Shown: positions 7,677 to 14,672, numbered from the stretch's first letter. The stretch: 14,885 nucleotides of DNA from Desulfobacterales bacterium (GCA_030689795.1 JAUYEO010000173.1:1-14885), one strand, 5' to 3'. The notes: generated from the letters alone by a model not told the origin. Made by a program: numbers and translations.

Positions 7677-8459
7677 CTATCCTTTTATTTCCAGCAATTT
7701 TATCATTTCCCGATGTATCATGCCGTTTGTTGCCAGAATCTCTTTTTTATTTATGTCAAACGGATTTCCTGAAAAATCCGTCACCAGGGCTCCGGCTTCC
7801 CTCGCAATTATAAACCCTGCAGCCGTGTCCCACGGTTTGAGGTTCTCTTCCCAGAATCCTTCAAAGCGTCCCGCTGCCGTAAAACAGAGATCTAAAGCAG
7901 CCGACCCGAGCCTTCTGACTCCCTGGGAGGCCTGAAGGCAGTTGAAAAAACGAATCTCGATGTTTCTTATGATATCCTTGAAGTCATAAGGAAATCCGGT
8001 TACGAGCAGGCTTTCTGAAAGCATAGCGGTCTTTGATACATGTATCGGAAGGCCGTTTAACTGCGCCCCTTCGCCGTCGGTTGCGGTAAAAAGCTCCCCC
8101 GTAACAGGATTTAAAACTATTCCGGCAGCGATATTCCCTTTCACCGCAAATGCTATTGAAACGGCAAAAAAGCCGAGATTATGGGCAAAGTTCGTTGTTC
8201 CGTCAAGAGGATCTATAATCCAGATGCATTCCGCGCCTTCATTTTCAAAACCGCTTTCTTCCGCCAGAATCCCATGCGACGGAAACACCTTCTTTATTGT
8301 TTCGATAATCACCTTTTCGGATTCCGTATCAGATTCCGTAACAAGGTCTATAGCTCCCTTTTTCCTGATTCCGGATATCCTCCCGAAGTTTGTTTTCAGT
8401 ATTCCGGCGCCTTTATATGCGGCTGCAATACCTATCCTTTTGATTAATTTCATGTCCAT
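7677..8459 (-). CDS. suhB: Inositol monophosphatase family protein (SuhB-like)
   Basis: This is a 260-residue magnesium-dependent phosphatase of the IMPase/FBPase superfamily that hydrolyses inositol 1-phosphate and related sugar phosphates. Some homologues (E. coli SuhB) also act in rRNA transcription antitermination. Metal-site motifs are complete: DLVTESD (38-44), LAEES with Glu67-Glu68, the signature WIIDPLDGTTNF (Asp83, Asp86) and the C-terminal WDTAAG (Asp211) followed by EAGALVTDFSG. The start at 8459 has AAGGA eight bases upstream; Met3 is a possible alternative. It lies about 100 bp after hflX and is followed closely by the small cysteine gene. Placement beside ribosomal genes and hflX suits a SuhB-type role, but the sequence alone cannot separate SuhB from a metabolic IMPase, fructose bisphosphatase or CysQ-like enzyme. 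Confidence 0.9.
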   Translation of the reverse strand: MDMKLIKRIGIAAAYKGAGILKTNFGRISGIRKKGAIDLVTESDTESEKVIIETIKKVFPSHGILAEESGFENEGAECIWIIDPLDGTTNFAHNLGFFAVSIAFAVKGNIAAGIVLNPVTGELFTATDGEGAQLNGLPIHVSKTAMLSESLLVTGFPYDFKDIIRNIEIRFFNCLQASQGVRRLGSAALDLCFTAAGRFEGFWEENLKPWDTAAGFIIAREAGALVTDFSGNPFDINKKEILATNGMIHREMIKLLEIKG

Positions 8460-8470
8460 AAGGGTCTTCC

Positions 8471-8498
8471 TTTATATTCGTTTCCCGGCGTATGTCAA
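8471..8498 (-). promoter_or_regulatory. Candidate promoter immediately before suhB
   Basis: On the minus strand TTGACA (8498-8493) is followed after 16 bp by TATAAA (8476-8471). Both hexamers are near consensus. The predicted start would be only about 5 nt before the suhB ATG, so the AAGGA ribosome site would lie largely upstream of the transcript. That would make a near-leaderless message. Read-through from hflX with use of the ribosome site is the alternative. Confidence 0.4.
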
Positions 8499-8562
8499 CC
8501 CATTTTATAATCTTTTATCCCCGGCCTCTGAACTCCGGACGGTTACCTGTCCAGGCGATTTA

Positions 8563-10209
8563 TTATGTTTCAGGATGCTTTGTACAAATGGATTCTATCG
8601 AGTGTTCCATTTTTTTTATAAGAGGGGCGAGAGTCGATTCGTTGTTGGCTGAAATGGGAATGGAGTCGTAGAGGCGGCATAAATTTTCCACGGTCTCTTT
8701 TTCTACAAGGTCCTGCTTGTTGAAAATCCGGAGCATGGGGATTTTGTTCAAATTGAGATCCGAGAGTATCCTTTCAACGGACTCTACCTGATCTTCAAAA
8801 CGGGGATTGCCGATATCTATCACATGGAGCAGGAGATCCGCATTGTTCAGCTCTTCAAGGGTTGCACGGAAGGCGACAAGCAGGTCCTTCGGGATATTTT
8901 TTATGAAACCGACCGTGTCGGTTATTATTACCTCGGTCTCTTTCGGGAACTTGAGCCGCCTGCTTGAAGGATCGAGAGTCGCGAATAGCCGTTTTTCGGC
9001 AAGGACATTGCTTTTTGTGAGCGTATTTAGAAGAGTCGATTTGCCGGCATTGGTATATCCGATTATTGAAATAACCGGCAGGCTCTTCTTGCTCCGTTTT
9101 GCCCTTTGCTGCCGGCGTTGCCGAATTACCATTTCAATGGCTTTTTCAAGCCGGCTTATACGGTCCCGTACCAGCCTGCGGTTCAACTCAAGTTTTGTTT
9201 CTCCGGGACCTCGTCCTCCTATGCCGCCTGTTAAACGGGACATGGCTGTATTTTTAGTGACAAGGCGGGGAAGCAGATATTTGAACTGGGCGAGTTCCAC
9301 CTGGAGTTTACCTTCCCTGGTCCGGGCTCTCTGGGCGAATATATCAAGAATGAGCTGGGTCCTGTCGACCACCTTGATTTCCGTCTGATCTGTTATCGAT
9401 CTTATCTGTGACGGATTGAGCTCCTGGTCAAAAACAATCATGGAAGCGCCCTTTTGAAGCGCTAAAAGGGAAAGCTCACCGAGTTTGCCTTGTCCCATCA
9501 GAAATCTTGAGTCCGGCCTGCTCCGCTGCTGGATAACGGTTTCAAGAACTTCAATGCCTCCCGATATTGCAAGCTCCTTCAATTCATCCATTGAATCTGC
9601 GGCATTATCCTTCGAATCCGTCGAAACGCTCACCAGGATCGCCCGTTCCCCGGTCTCTTCTGCCTTGTGCGCCGGCTTTGCCTGCGCAAGCTCGGCTTCT
9701 ATTGCCTGAATCTGTTCAATGCATCCTATGTCAAGCAGGTTCGGTTTTACGGGAGGAAGAATATTATACGGGTTGCCGTCAGGGCTTTTGGGAAGAATGT
9801 GCCCGATGTGAATTTCATGAGGCTCGCCGTCCTTTGTTAATGTCACGGCAGCCATCATGTCGAGCTTTAATAGTGCAAGATCCGTGAGATCATCTCTTGA
9901 GAGGGGTTCGTTTTTCAGGTGAGTATGTATGCATCTTAACCCGTTTAACCTTCCGGGGGCCGTCCGGTATTCGCTTAAATCGGGTATTACGATACGCCTG
10001 TTGTCTCCCACAATAACGCATTTTATCCTTCCCTGACGGTCGATGAGAAGGCCTGTCTGTCGCCGTATCTCGCCTGAGAGGAGGCAAAGCTCGCGTGCGG
10101 TTTCGGATGTGATCAGATATTCCGGAGGTGTGCGCCGGCGGTACAGGTTTTCAAGTCTCCTGATCTGGCCGGCTTTAAGACCTGATGTGTTTCCAGAGAG
10201 TTTTTTCAT
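8563..10209 (-). CDS. hflX: HflX ribosome-associated GTPase with long N-terminal extension
   Basis: HflX binds the 50S subunit and splits stalled ribosomes using GTP. The 548-residue protein is longer than E. coli HflX (about 426). Residues from about 190 on are the classical protein: the glycine-rich HflX domain with GRGPGETKLELNRR, a coiled helical linker, then a G domain with G1 GYTNAGKS (384-391), G3 DTVGF (431-435), G4 NKQD (497-500) and G5 SAN. The extra 180 residues contain IHTHLKNEPLSRDD (94-107), which looks like the HxH...SxxD part of a JAMM/JAB metalloprotease fold (His95, His97, Ser104, Asp107; Glu47 is a possible catalytic glutamate). Similar extensions occur in Firmicute and deltaproteobacterial HflX as I remember them. 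The ATG has AAGGA only about one base upstream, which is unusually close; no other start exists upstream. dnaB ends 61 bp before. Confidence 0.95.
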   Translation of the reverse strand: MKKLSGNTSGLKAGQIRRLENLYRRRTPPEYLITSETARELCLLSGEIRRQTGLLIDRQGRIKCVIVGDNRRIVIPDLSEYRTAPGRLNGLRCIHTHLKNEPLSRDDLTDLALLKLDMMAAVTLTKDGEPHEIHIGHILPKSPDGNPYNILPPVKPNLLDIGCIEQIQAIEAELAQAKPAHKAEETGERAILVSVSTDSKDNAADSMDELKELAISGGIEVLETVIQQRSRPDSRFLMGQGKLGELSLLALQKGASMIVFDQELNPSQIRSITDQTEIKVVDRTQLILDIFAQRARTREGKLQVELAQFKYLLPRLVTKNTAMSRLTGGIGGRGPGETKLELNRRLVRDRISRLEKAIEMVIRQRRQQRAKRSKKSLPVISIIGYTNAGKSTLLNTLTKSNVLAEKRLFATLDPSSRRLKFPKETEVIITDTVGFIKNIPKDLLVAFRATLEELNNADLLLHVIDIGNPRFEDQVESVERILSDLNLNKIPMLRIFNKQDLVEKETVENLCRLYDSIPISANNESTLAPLIKKMEHSIESICTKHPET

Positions 10210-10270
10210 TTCCTTCGTCCGCCATCCTTCGTTCCCCCTTCTTCGGTTTCGTCTAACCCCGATAAACTTA

Positions 10271-11656
10271 CTAATCTCCCTTGGACATGTATTTATCTGT
10301 CGCCATGTCTTTAAAGAGGGTATAGGCGCTTATGAAAGTCAGGGTTATTCTTCCGGTCGGACCGTTTCTCTGTTTTTCAAGCAGAATTTCGGCGGTGTTT
10401 TTTTTAGGATTGTCTTCATTCTTGTTATAGACTTCATCTCTGTAAATAAACGCCACTACATCCGCATCCTGTTCAAGCGCTCCCGATTCCCTTAAATCGT
10501 TAAGCTGAGGTCGCTTATCGGACCGGTCTTCAAGTTTCCTGTTAAGCTGGGATAGTGCAATAACCGGTATTTCAAGCTCTTTGGCAAGGGCCTTTAAAGA
10601 CCTCGATATATCCGCAATCTCAAGATCCCTGCGTTCCGCCGGAAGCGTTCCTTTCATGAGCTGGAGGTAGTCGATGATCAGAAGCCCAAGCCCCTTGTTC
10701 ATTTTAAGCCTGCGTGCTTTTGCCCTGATTTCCATGACTGAAATAGAGGGAGAGTCGTCGATAAAAACCGGGATTTCAGATAATTTGCTTGCAGCTTCCG
10801 TAAGGTTTTCCCAGTCGTCCTTGCTTAAAAAACCTCCTCTTACGCGTGTCGAGTCCACTTCAGCCTCCGAACAGAGCATTCTCAGCGAAAGCTGCTCTTT
10901 GGACATTTCAAGAGAAAAGACGGCAACCGGAGAGTTTGTTTTAGCGGCGGCATTCCTTGCGATGTTCAGGGCAAAAGCGGTCTTGCCCATTCCGGGTCTT
11001 GCCGCGATGATGATGAGATCCGATTTCTGAAACCCTGAAGTAAGCTTGTCAAGATCTGTAAAACCGGTTTCAACTCCGGTAACAAGGGCTCTTTTCCCCT
11101 GCCGCTCCTCAAGAGCATCTATGTTTGCGTTGATTATGGCATCCAGCGGATAAAAAGCCTGCCTGATTTTCTTTTCGGATATTTCAAAAATAGAGCTTTG
11201 GGCGAAATCGAGAATTTCATCCATATTGCCGCTGTCTTCAAAACACTTTCTTACAATATCGTTTGACTTTTCTATAAGCCGTCTTAAACAGGCTTTTTCA
11301 TAAACAATCTTTGCATAATTAACAGCATTTATCGCAAGAGGAATATCAAGGAGCCTGGCTAAATATGTCGCTCCACCGATTTCTTCAATCCGGCCCTGCT
11401 CTTTCAAGGCATTCGATAATGTGACAAGATCAACCGGTTCGTTTTTATTAAAAAGCGCCAGCATGGCGGCAAAGATTTTCTGGTGGGCCGGCTTATAGAA
11501 GTCACCGGAAGAGAGAATTTCAATTATTTCCAGCAAAGTATTATTGTCTATCAGAACGGCGCTGAGCAGCGATTCCTCGGCCTCAATGCTCTGAGGAGGA
11601 ACTTTTAAGAATCCGCCCCGGGGGGCGGATTCGTTTTGTTGTCTGGTTCTTGCCAT
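10271..11656 (-). CDS. dnaB: DnaB replicative DNA helicase
   Basis: DnaB is the hexameric 5'-3' helicase that unwinds the replication fork and binds DnaG primase. The 461-residue protein has the N-terminal helical domain (about 18-120, starting PPQSIEAEESLL), a linker, and a RecA-like C-terminal domain. Seen: Walker A ARPGMGKT at 219-226, the FSLEMSKEQL block at 247-256, Walker B LLIIDYLQL at 325-333, the SQLNRKLEDR loop and the GALEQDAD motif at 392-399. No intein interrupts the P-loop or other conserved blocks. Length is normal. The ATG lacks a strong Shine-Dalgarno (upstream CCGGCAAAACC). It follows rplI across a 176-bp spacer with an inverted repeat, in the order rplI-dnaB common in many bacteria. 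Confidence 0.97.
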   Translation of the reverse strand: MARTRQQNESAPRGGFLKVPPQSIEAEESLLSAVLIDNNTLLEIIEILSSGDFYKPAHQKIFAAMLALFNKNEPVDLVTLSNALKEQGRIEEIGGATYLARLLDIPLAINAVNYAKIVYEKACLRRLIEKSNDIVRKCFEDSGNMDEILDFAQSSIFEISEKKIRQAFYPLDAIINANIDALEERQGKRALVTGVETGFTDLDKLTSGFQKSDLIIIAARPGMGKTAFALNIARNAAAKTNSPVAVFSLEMSKEQLSLRMLCSEAEVDSTRVRGGFLSKDDWENLTEAASKLSEIPVFIDDSPSISVMEIRAKARRLKMNKGLGLLIIDYLQLMKGTLPAERRDLEIADISRSLKALAKELEIPVIALSQLNRKLEDRSDKRPQLNDLRESGALEQDADVVAFIYRDEVYNKNEDNPKKNTAEILLEKQRNGPTGRITLTFISAYTLFKDMATDKYMSKGD

Positions 11657-11683
11657 TGGTTTTGCCGGAATTATGTAACTACT

Positions 11684-11781
11684 CAGGTTATTTAGACTGT
11701 AGGTTGTTAGACTGTAGGCTGTTAGCTAAAAACCAACAGCCTATCCACCTACAGCCTAAATGCCTACAGTTTATCCACCTG
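11684..11781. repeat. Inverted repeat of CTGTAGG/TAGGCTG units between rplI and dnaB
   Basis: The left half repeats CTGTAGG twice, each followed by a TGTTAG, and the right half carries the inverted counterparts (CCTACAG twice and a CAGCCTATCCACCTACAG block). Together they form an imperfect palindrome centred near 11735, with outer CAGGT/ACCTG ends. The right half also contains TTATCCACC and CTATCCACC, which differ from the DnaA box TTATCCACA at one and two positions. A transcript would fold into a strong hairpin ahead of dnaB. It looks like a dispersed palindromic repeat. Any DnaA binding is speculative. Confidence 0.6.
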
Positions 11782-11832
11782 GGCTGTTACGGATTTATTG
11801 CGAAGTCATCAAAATTGTAAAACAATGCCGGT

Positions 11833-12276
11833 CTATTCCGGGACCACCTCAACCGTGATATTCGGCTTGATTCCCTTGTATACGCGGACAGGTACGGTAA
11901 ATGTTCCCAGTGTTTTTATCGGCTCGGCAAGCAATACCATGCTTTTTTCTACAGTAAAGCCGTGGGCTGCAAGCGAATCGACGATATCACGCACGGAAAT
12001 CGATCCATAAAGACGGTCTTCTTCGCTGACTTTTGCGGTTATCTTGCAGACAACCCCCTCAAGTTTTCCGGCTATTTCTTCTGCAAGCCCCTTTTCCCTT
12101 GCTATCTGAACATCGAGTTTAGCCTTTTCCCGTTCCAGCATCTTAAGGTTCTGTGGTGTGTTCAAAACAGCTTTTTTCTGAGGTAAAAGATAGTTACGAG
12201 CATATCCGTCCGAGACATTTACAATACTGCCTACAAGTCCCAGAGATTCGATTGTTTCCTTTAATATCAGTTTCAT
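11833..12276 (-). CDS. rplI: Ribosomal protein bL9
   Basis: bL9 binds 23S rRNA near the base of the L1 stalk and helps maintain reading frame. The 147-residue protein shows the N-terminal rRNA-binding domain (MKLILKETIESLGLVG, then the DGYARNYLLPQKKAV signature at about 23-37), a long charged helix (about 41-75), and the C-terminal domain with EDRLYGSIS and a closing ITVEVVPE. Length is standard. A strong GGAGG lies seven bases before the ATG. It lies in the rpsF operon between the DUF2232 gene and dnaB. The 307-bp spacer upstream is full of repeats, so its expression may depend on read-through of strong hairpins. Confidence 0.97.
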   Translation of the reverse strand: MKLILKETIESLGLVGSIVNVSDGYARNYLLPQKKAVLNTPQNLKMLEREKAKLDVQIAREKGLAEEIAGKLEGVVCKITAKVSEEDRLYGSISVRDIVDSLAAHGFTVEKSMVLLAEPIKTLGTFTVPVRVYKGIKPNITVEVVPE

Positions 12277-12583
12277 GGTTTAACCTCCAAAGAGCGGGCT
12301 TTTTTTGCTGCTTGAAAGAGCAGAGCAAAAGGGCCGGCATTGTTTCATATAATTAGGAGCCGTTACAAAATAAACATTATATTTCCTACCATTTTGTTAG
12401 GAGTCGTTACAAAATAACCATTATATTTCCGACTATTTTGTTACAGCTCCTTATGCCGGTCACGGCTTACGGCTCCTTATGCCGCGCACGGCTTACGGCT
12501 CCTTATGCCGCGCACGGCTTACGGCTCCTTATGCCGGTCACGGCATTTCAATGTTACAGTTATTTTTATTACAACGGCTTATG
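12277..12583. other. Repeat-filled spacer between the DUF2232 gene and rplI
   Basis: Apart from the bL9 ribosome site at its left end, this 307-bp spacer consists mostly of the left repeat arm (12353-12580). Positions 12287-12352 show nothing I recognise. Short frames seen here are translations of the 26-bp repeats and are not genes. Confidence 0.7.
12353..12580 (-). repeat. Left arm of inverted repeat array flanking the DUF2232 gene
   Basis: The arm contains two 44-bp A units (12353-12396 and 12397-12440, consensus starting TTAGGAGYCGTTACAAAATA) and a 6-bp joint. Three full 26-bp B units follow (12447-12472, 12473-12498, 12499-12524, each starting CTCCTTATGCCG), then a partial fourth (12525-12544). 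A 36-bp tail begins ATTTCAATGTTAC. Its reverse complement, with different copy numbers, recurs at 13544-13788. Adjacent unit ends pair into hairpins: 12400-12416 with 12434-12450 matches at 14 of 17 positions, and each B unit holds a GCCG-4 nt-CGGC stem. The arm ends 3 bp from the DUF2232 stop codon. Confidence 0.85.
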
Positions 12584-13525
12584 TCAGGAATTCTCAATTT
12601 TTCTTACATTAAGCCAGACGTCAAAAAACCCAAGCCCTATTACAAACAAAAATATTATGTGCTGAAGCGCAATAAGGCTGTATAAAAAAAATTTGAGCGT
12701 TTTTGGCAGCTGTTTTTTTTCAAAATAAAAAGATACTATGGCTATGCCCTGAAAGAAATATATAACCATAAGGATAAGTAAAATATTTATTCCTGTAACC
12801 TTAATGGTTTTGTCCGGGATGAAAAGCATCAGTGATGACGCGATCACCACCCAGACAAGATGTTCAGGCGCCTTCCACAAATTGAGAGAGCCGAAATCAG
12901 GATAAAAAAGATTTTTTTTTACAAGCACCTGTTTTGAAATCAGAAGGCTTGCCCAGCTCACAAAGAGAGTGGAAGCAATTATTAAAGCCGGAATGATCCT
13001 TACAAAAACATACTGAATCTGATCCATGGAATCCGAAATCATCCGGATATTTTCTTCCGATACCCCCATGTTTTTATAAAGATCCATGGCAAGCTTTAAA
13101 TTTGTTGCAACATATTCCGAAGCAAGAGTGTAAATTCCTGCGCCATGGATGTTGCCGTATATCATCATGCCTATACCGCCGGTTGCCAGAACGGAGCAGG
13201 ATGTATAAAGAACTGTTTTTTCGACTGAGAGATTGAGATAAAAAAATTCACTCAGTATAAAGCCCAAAAACAGAAGTTCTGCAAAAAAAATCAAGTCAAT
13301 TGAAACATTACGTACGGCCAGTACAATAACAAGGATTGTCGCCGCAAATATAAAAATGCCTGATTTTCTGCCCAGTTTGGAACGGTAAAATAATACGGGC
13401 AAGGGAATAAACAGGGCTAATAAAAAGCCTATAACAGGGATATAGATAGACGCTAAACATATCAGGCTTGATAAGGCGGTCCCTTTTACAATATCCTCTG
13501 TTATTTTCCCTTCGGAGTATGACAC
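12584..13525 (-). CDS. DUF2232 (YybS-like) multi-pass membrane protein
   Basis: This 313-residue hydrophobic protein has about eight predicted membrane segments, for example around SSLICLASIYIPVIGFLLAL, the FIFAATILVIVLAV stretch, IIPALIIASTLFVSWASLLI and the final FFLYSLIALQHIIFLFVIGL. Its position between rpsR and rplI and its topology match the DUF2232 family found there in Desulfobacterota; Firmicute relatives are YybS. Function is not established; family members sit in ribosomal or respiratory gene contexts. I chose GTG 13525, with AAGGAAGG at 13541-13534 eight bases upstream. The frame stays open to an ATG at 13618, but those 31 extra codons are translated from the flanking repeat array (13544 onward) and do not look native. 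Both ends of the gene abut opposite-facing repeat arms. Confidence 0.85.
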   Translation of the reverse strand: MSYSEGKITEDIVKGTALSSLICLASIYIPVIGFLLALFIPLPVLFYRSKLGRKSGIFIFAATILVIVLAVRNVSIDLIFFAELLFLGFILSEFFYLNLSVEKTVLYTSCSVLATGGIGMMIYGNIHGAGIYTLASEYVATNLKLAMDLYKNMGVSEENIRMISDSMDQIQYVFVRIIPALIIASTLFVSWASLLISKQVLVKKNLFYPDFGSLNLWKAPEHLVWVVIASSLMLFIPDKTIKVTGINILLILMVIYFFQGIAIVSFYFEKKQLPKTLKFFLYSLIALQHIIFLFVIGLGFFDVWLNVRKIENS

Positions 13526-13831
13526 TATTCTGGCCTTCCTTGTAAGCCGTCGTTCAAAAATAACCGTAACATTGAAATGCCGTGCGCGGCATAAGGAGCT
13601 GTAAGCCGTGACCGGCATAAGGAGCCGTAAGCCGTGACCGGCATAAGGAGCTGTAACAAAATAGTCGGAAATATAATGGTTATTTTGTAACGACTCCTAA
13701 CAAAATAGTCGGAAATATAATGTTTATTTTGTAACGGCTCCTAACAAAATGGTCGGAAATACAATGGTTCTTTCGTAACGGCTCCTAACCGGACAAAACT
13801 GGATGTTCTTCAAAGATCTCCCGGTATATTG
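13526..13831. other. Repeat-filled spacer between rpsR and the DUF2232 gene
   Basis: This 306-bp spacer holds the DUF2232 ribosome site (13534-13541), the right repeat arm (13544-13788) and about 43 bp (13789-13831) downstream of the rpsR stop in which I see no terminator or gene. Confidence 0.7.
13544..13788 (+). repeat. Right arm of inverted repeat array flanking the DUF2232 gene
   Basis: Read on the plus strand, this arm is the reverse complement of the left arm. It has a 35-bp tail (13544-13578), a partial B unit (13579-13598), two full 26-bp B units (13599-13624, 13625-13650), a 6-bp joint, and three 44-bp A units (13657-13700, 13701-13744, 13745-13788). It therefore has one more A and one fewer B than the left arm, and its outermost A unit is the most diverged. 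This array would be transcribed within the rpsR-DUF2232 message and fold into serial hairpins. Confidence 0.85.
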
Positions 13832-14110
13832 CTAAAAATCCAGAGTGCCGACATACGGCAGAAGGGCTATAGTTCTCGCACGTTTGATCGCGTGACTTAA
13901 GACCCTCTGGTGTTTGGCACATGTGCCGGAAATTCGTCTCGGGATTATCTTGCCTCTTTCAGTTGTAAAGTATCTTAATGATTTTGAATCCTTATAATCT
14001 ATTACAAGAGTTGAATCGGCACAGAAACGGCATACTTTGCGCCTGTGGAACACCCTTTTTTTCTTTTTATCCGTATCGGTTTGTCCTTTTCCCTGATTAT
14101 CAAAAACCAT
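13832..14110 (-). CDS. rpsR: Ribosomal protein bS18
   Basis: bS18 forms a heterodimer with bS6 on the platform of the 30S subunit. The 92-residue protein has a lysine-rich N-terminal stretch (about 15-25) followed by the conserved core. It carries KVCRFCADS with Cys27 and Cys30, RYFTTERGKIIPRRISGTC with Cys64, and AKHQR with His67, ending RARTIALLPYV. The Cys/Cys/Cys/His set is consistent with the zinc-binding (C+) form of the protein, so ribosome assembly here may use zinc; this is inference. The start has AAGGAG six bases upstream, inside the end of rpsF, and only 3 nt separate the two genes. bS18 and bS6 are therefore likely made in a coupled fashion. Confidence 0.97.
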   Translation of the reverse strand: MVFDNQGKGQTDTDKKKKRVFHRRKVCRFCADSTLVIDYKDSKSLRYFTTERGKIIPRRISGTCAKHQRVLSHAIKRARTIALLPYVGTLDF

Positions 14111-14113
14111 ATG

Positions 14114-14557
14114 CTACTCCTTTTCGTTGCTCTCTTTTTCTGTATTGGTTCCTTCCGGTTCGCTCTCTTTTGAAGGAGCAGCGGAATCTTCCGGTTTGCC
14201 GGTTTGCGCTGGTAAAGCTGCTTCTGCCGCTGCTTTAGCCATATCTTCCTTTATCTTGTCGATGTCGGCGTTTTTATCAAGCAGGATGGTCATGAATTTA
14301 AAAACCCGGTCATCGATTCGGAAAAAGCGCTCCATCTCACTCACAAGCAAACCTGTCCCGCAGTAATCAAGACGGATATAATAGCCGCGGGTTTTCTTCA
14401 TGATTTCGTAAGCAAGCTTCTGGTTTCCCCATTCGTCAAGCTTGACAAGAAATCCGTTTTTCTGGGGGATAAGGTCTTTGATTTTTTCCAACATGGGGAT
14501 CCTGTTTTCTGCTGAAATATCAGGATCGATGATAACAATTGATTCGTACCTTCGCAT
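14114..14557 (-). CDS. rpsF: Ribosomal protein bS6
   Basis: bS6 is a 30S platform protein that binds with bS18. The 147-residue product has the conserved N-terminus RRYESIVIIDPDIS, the DEWGNQKLAYEI segment, the KKTRGYYIRLDY strand and a core ending near residue 110. It continues into an acidic, low-complexity tail of about 35 residues rich in Ala, Glu, Ser and Pro. Extended acidic tails are common in bS6. I chose ATG 14557 over the upstream 14602 because AGGAGG lies four bases before it and it matches the family N-terminus. The upstream 15 codons would be leader sequence overlapping a hairpin. This is the first gene of the operon. Confidence 0.96.
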   Translation of the reverse strand: MRRYESIVIIDPDISAENRIPMLEKIKDLIPQKNGFLVKLDEWGNQKLAYEIMKKTRGYYIRLDYCGTGLLVSEMERFFRIDDRVFKFMTILLDKNADIDKIKEDMAKAAAEAALPAQTGKPEDSAAPSKESEPEGTNTEKESNEKE

Positions 14558-14579
14558 AAAACCTCCTTCTGGATTTAAA

Positions 14580-14600
14580 GCCCCGGTATATGGCCGGAGC
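14580..14600 (-). promoter_or_regulatory. Hairpin in the rpsF leader, possible bS6:bS18 autoregulatory site
   Basis: On the minus strand GCTCCGG, a CCATATA loop and CCGGGGC form a seven-pair stem (one G-U) between the promoter and the rpsF ribosome site. Many bacteria have an rpsF leader motif with a CCG-containing element that binds the bS6:bS18 complex. The position and CCG content fit, but I cannot confirm the full motif, so this is a candidate only. Confidence 0.35.
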
Positions 14601-14644
14601 AAGGATAAAATTACGTATAATGTAATTGTATAAAAGCTGTCTTC

Positions 14645-14672
14645 ATTATCATTTCAAAAATATAAGTGTCAA
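14645..14672 (-). promoter_or_regulatory. Promoter of the rpsF-rpsR operon
   Basis: A perfect TTGACA at 14672-14667 is followed after 16 bp by GATAAT at 14650-14645 (five of six matches to TATAAT). The expected start near 14638 gives a leader of about 80 nt before the rpsF ATG. It is the strongest promoter-like sequence in the window and probably serves the whole ribosomal-protein and dnaB series. Confidence 0.6.

Noticed and set aside
8224..9388. Long plus-strand frames opposite suhB and hflX
   Set aside because: They are antisense shadows of strongly supported minus-strand genes.
12447..12544. CRISPR array
   Set aside because: The 26-bp units are directly adjacent with no spacers, and no cas gene is present.
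12438..12685. Short plus-strand frames rich in the repeated RLTAPYA-type peptide
   Set aside because: They are translations of the 26-bp repeat units, with no ribosome site.
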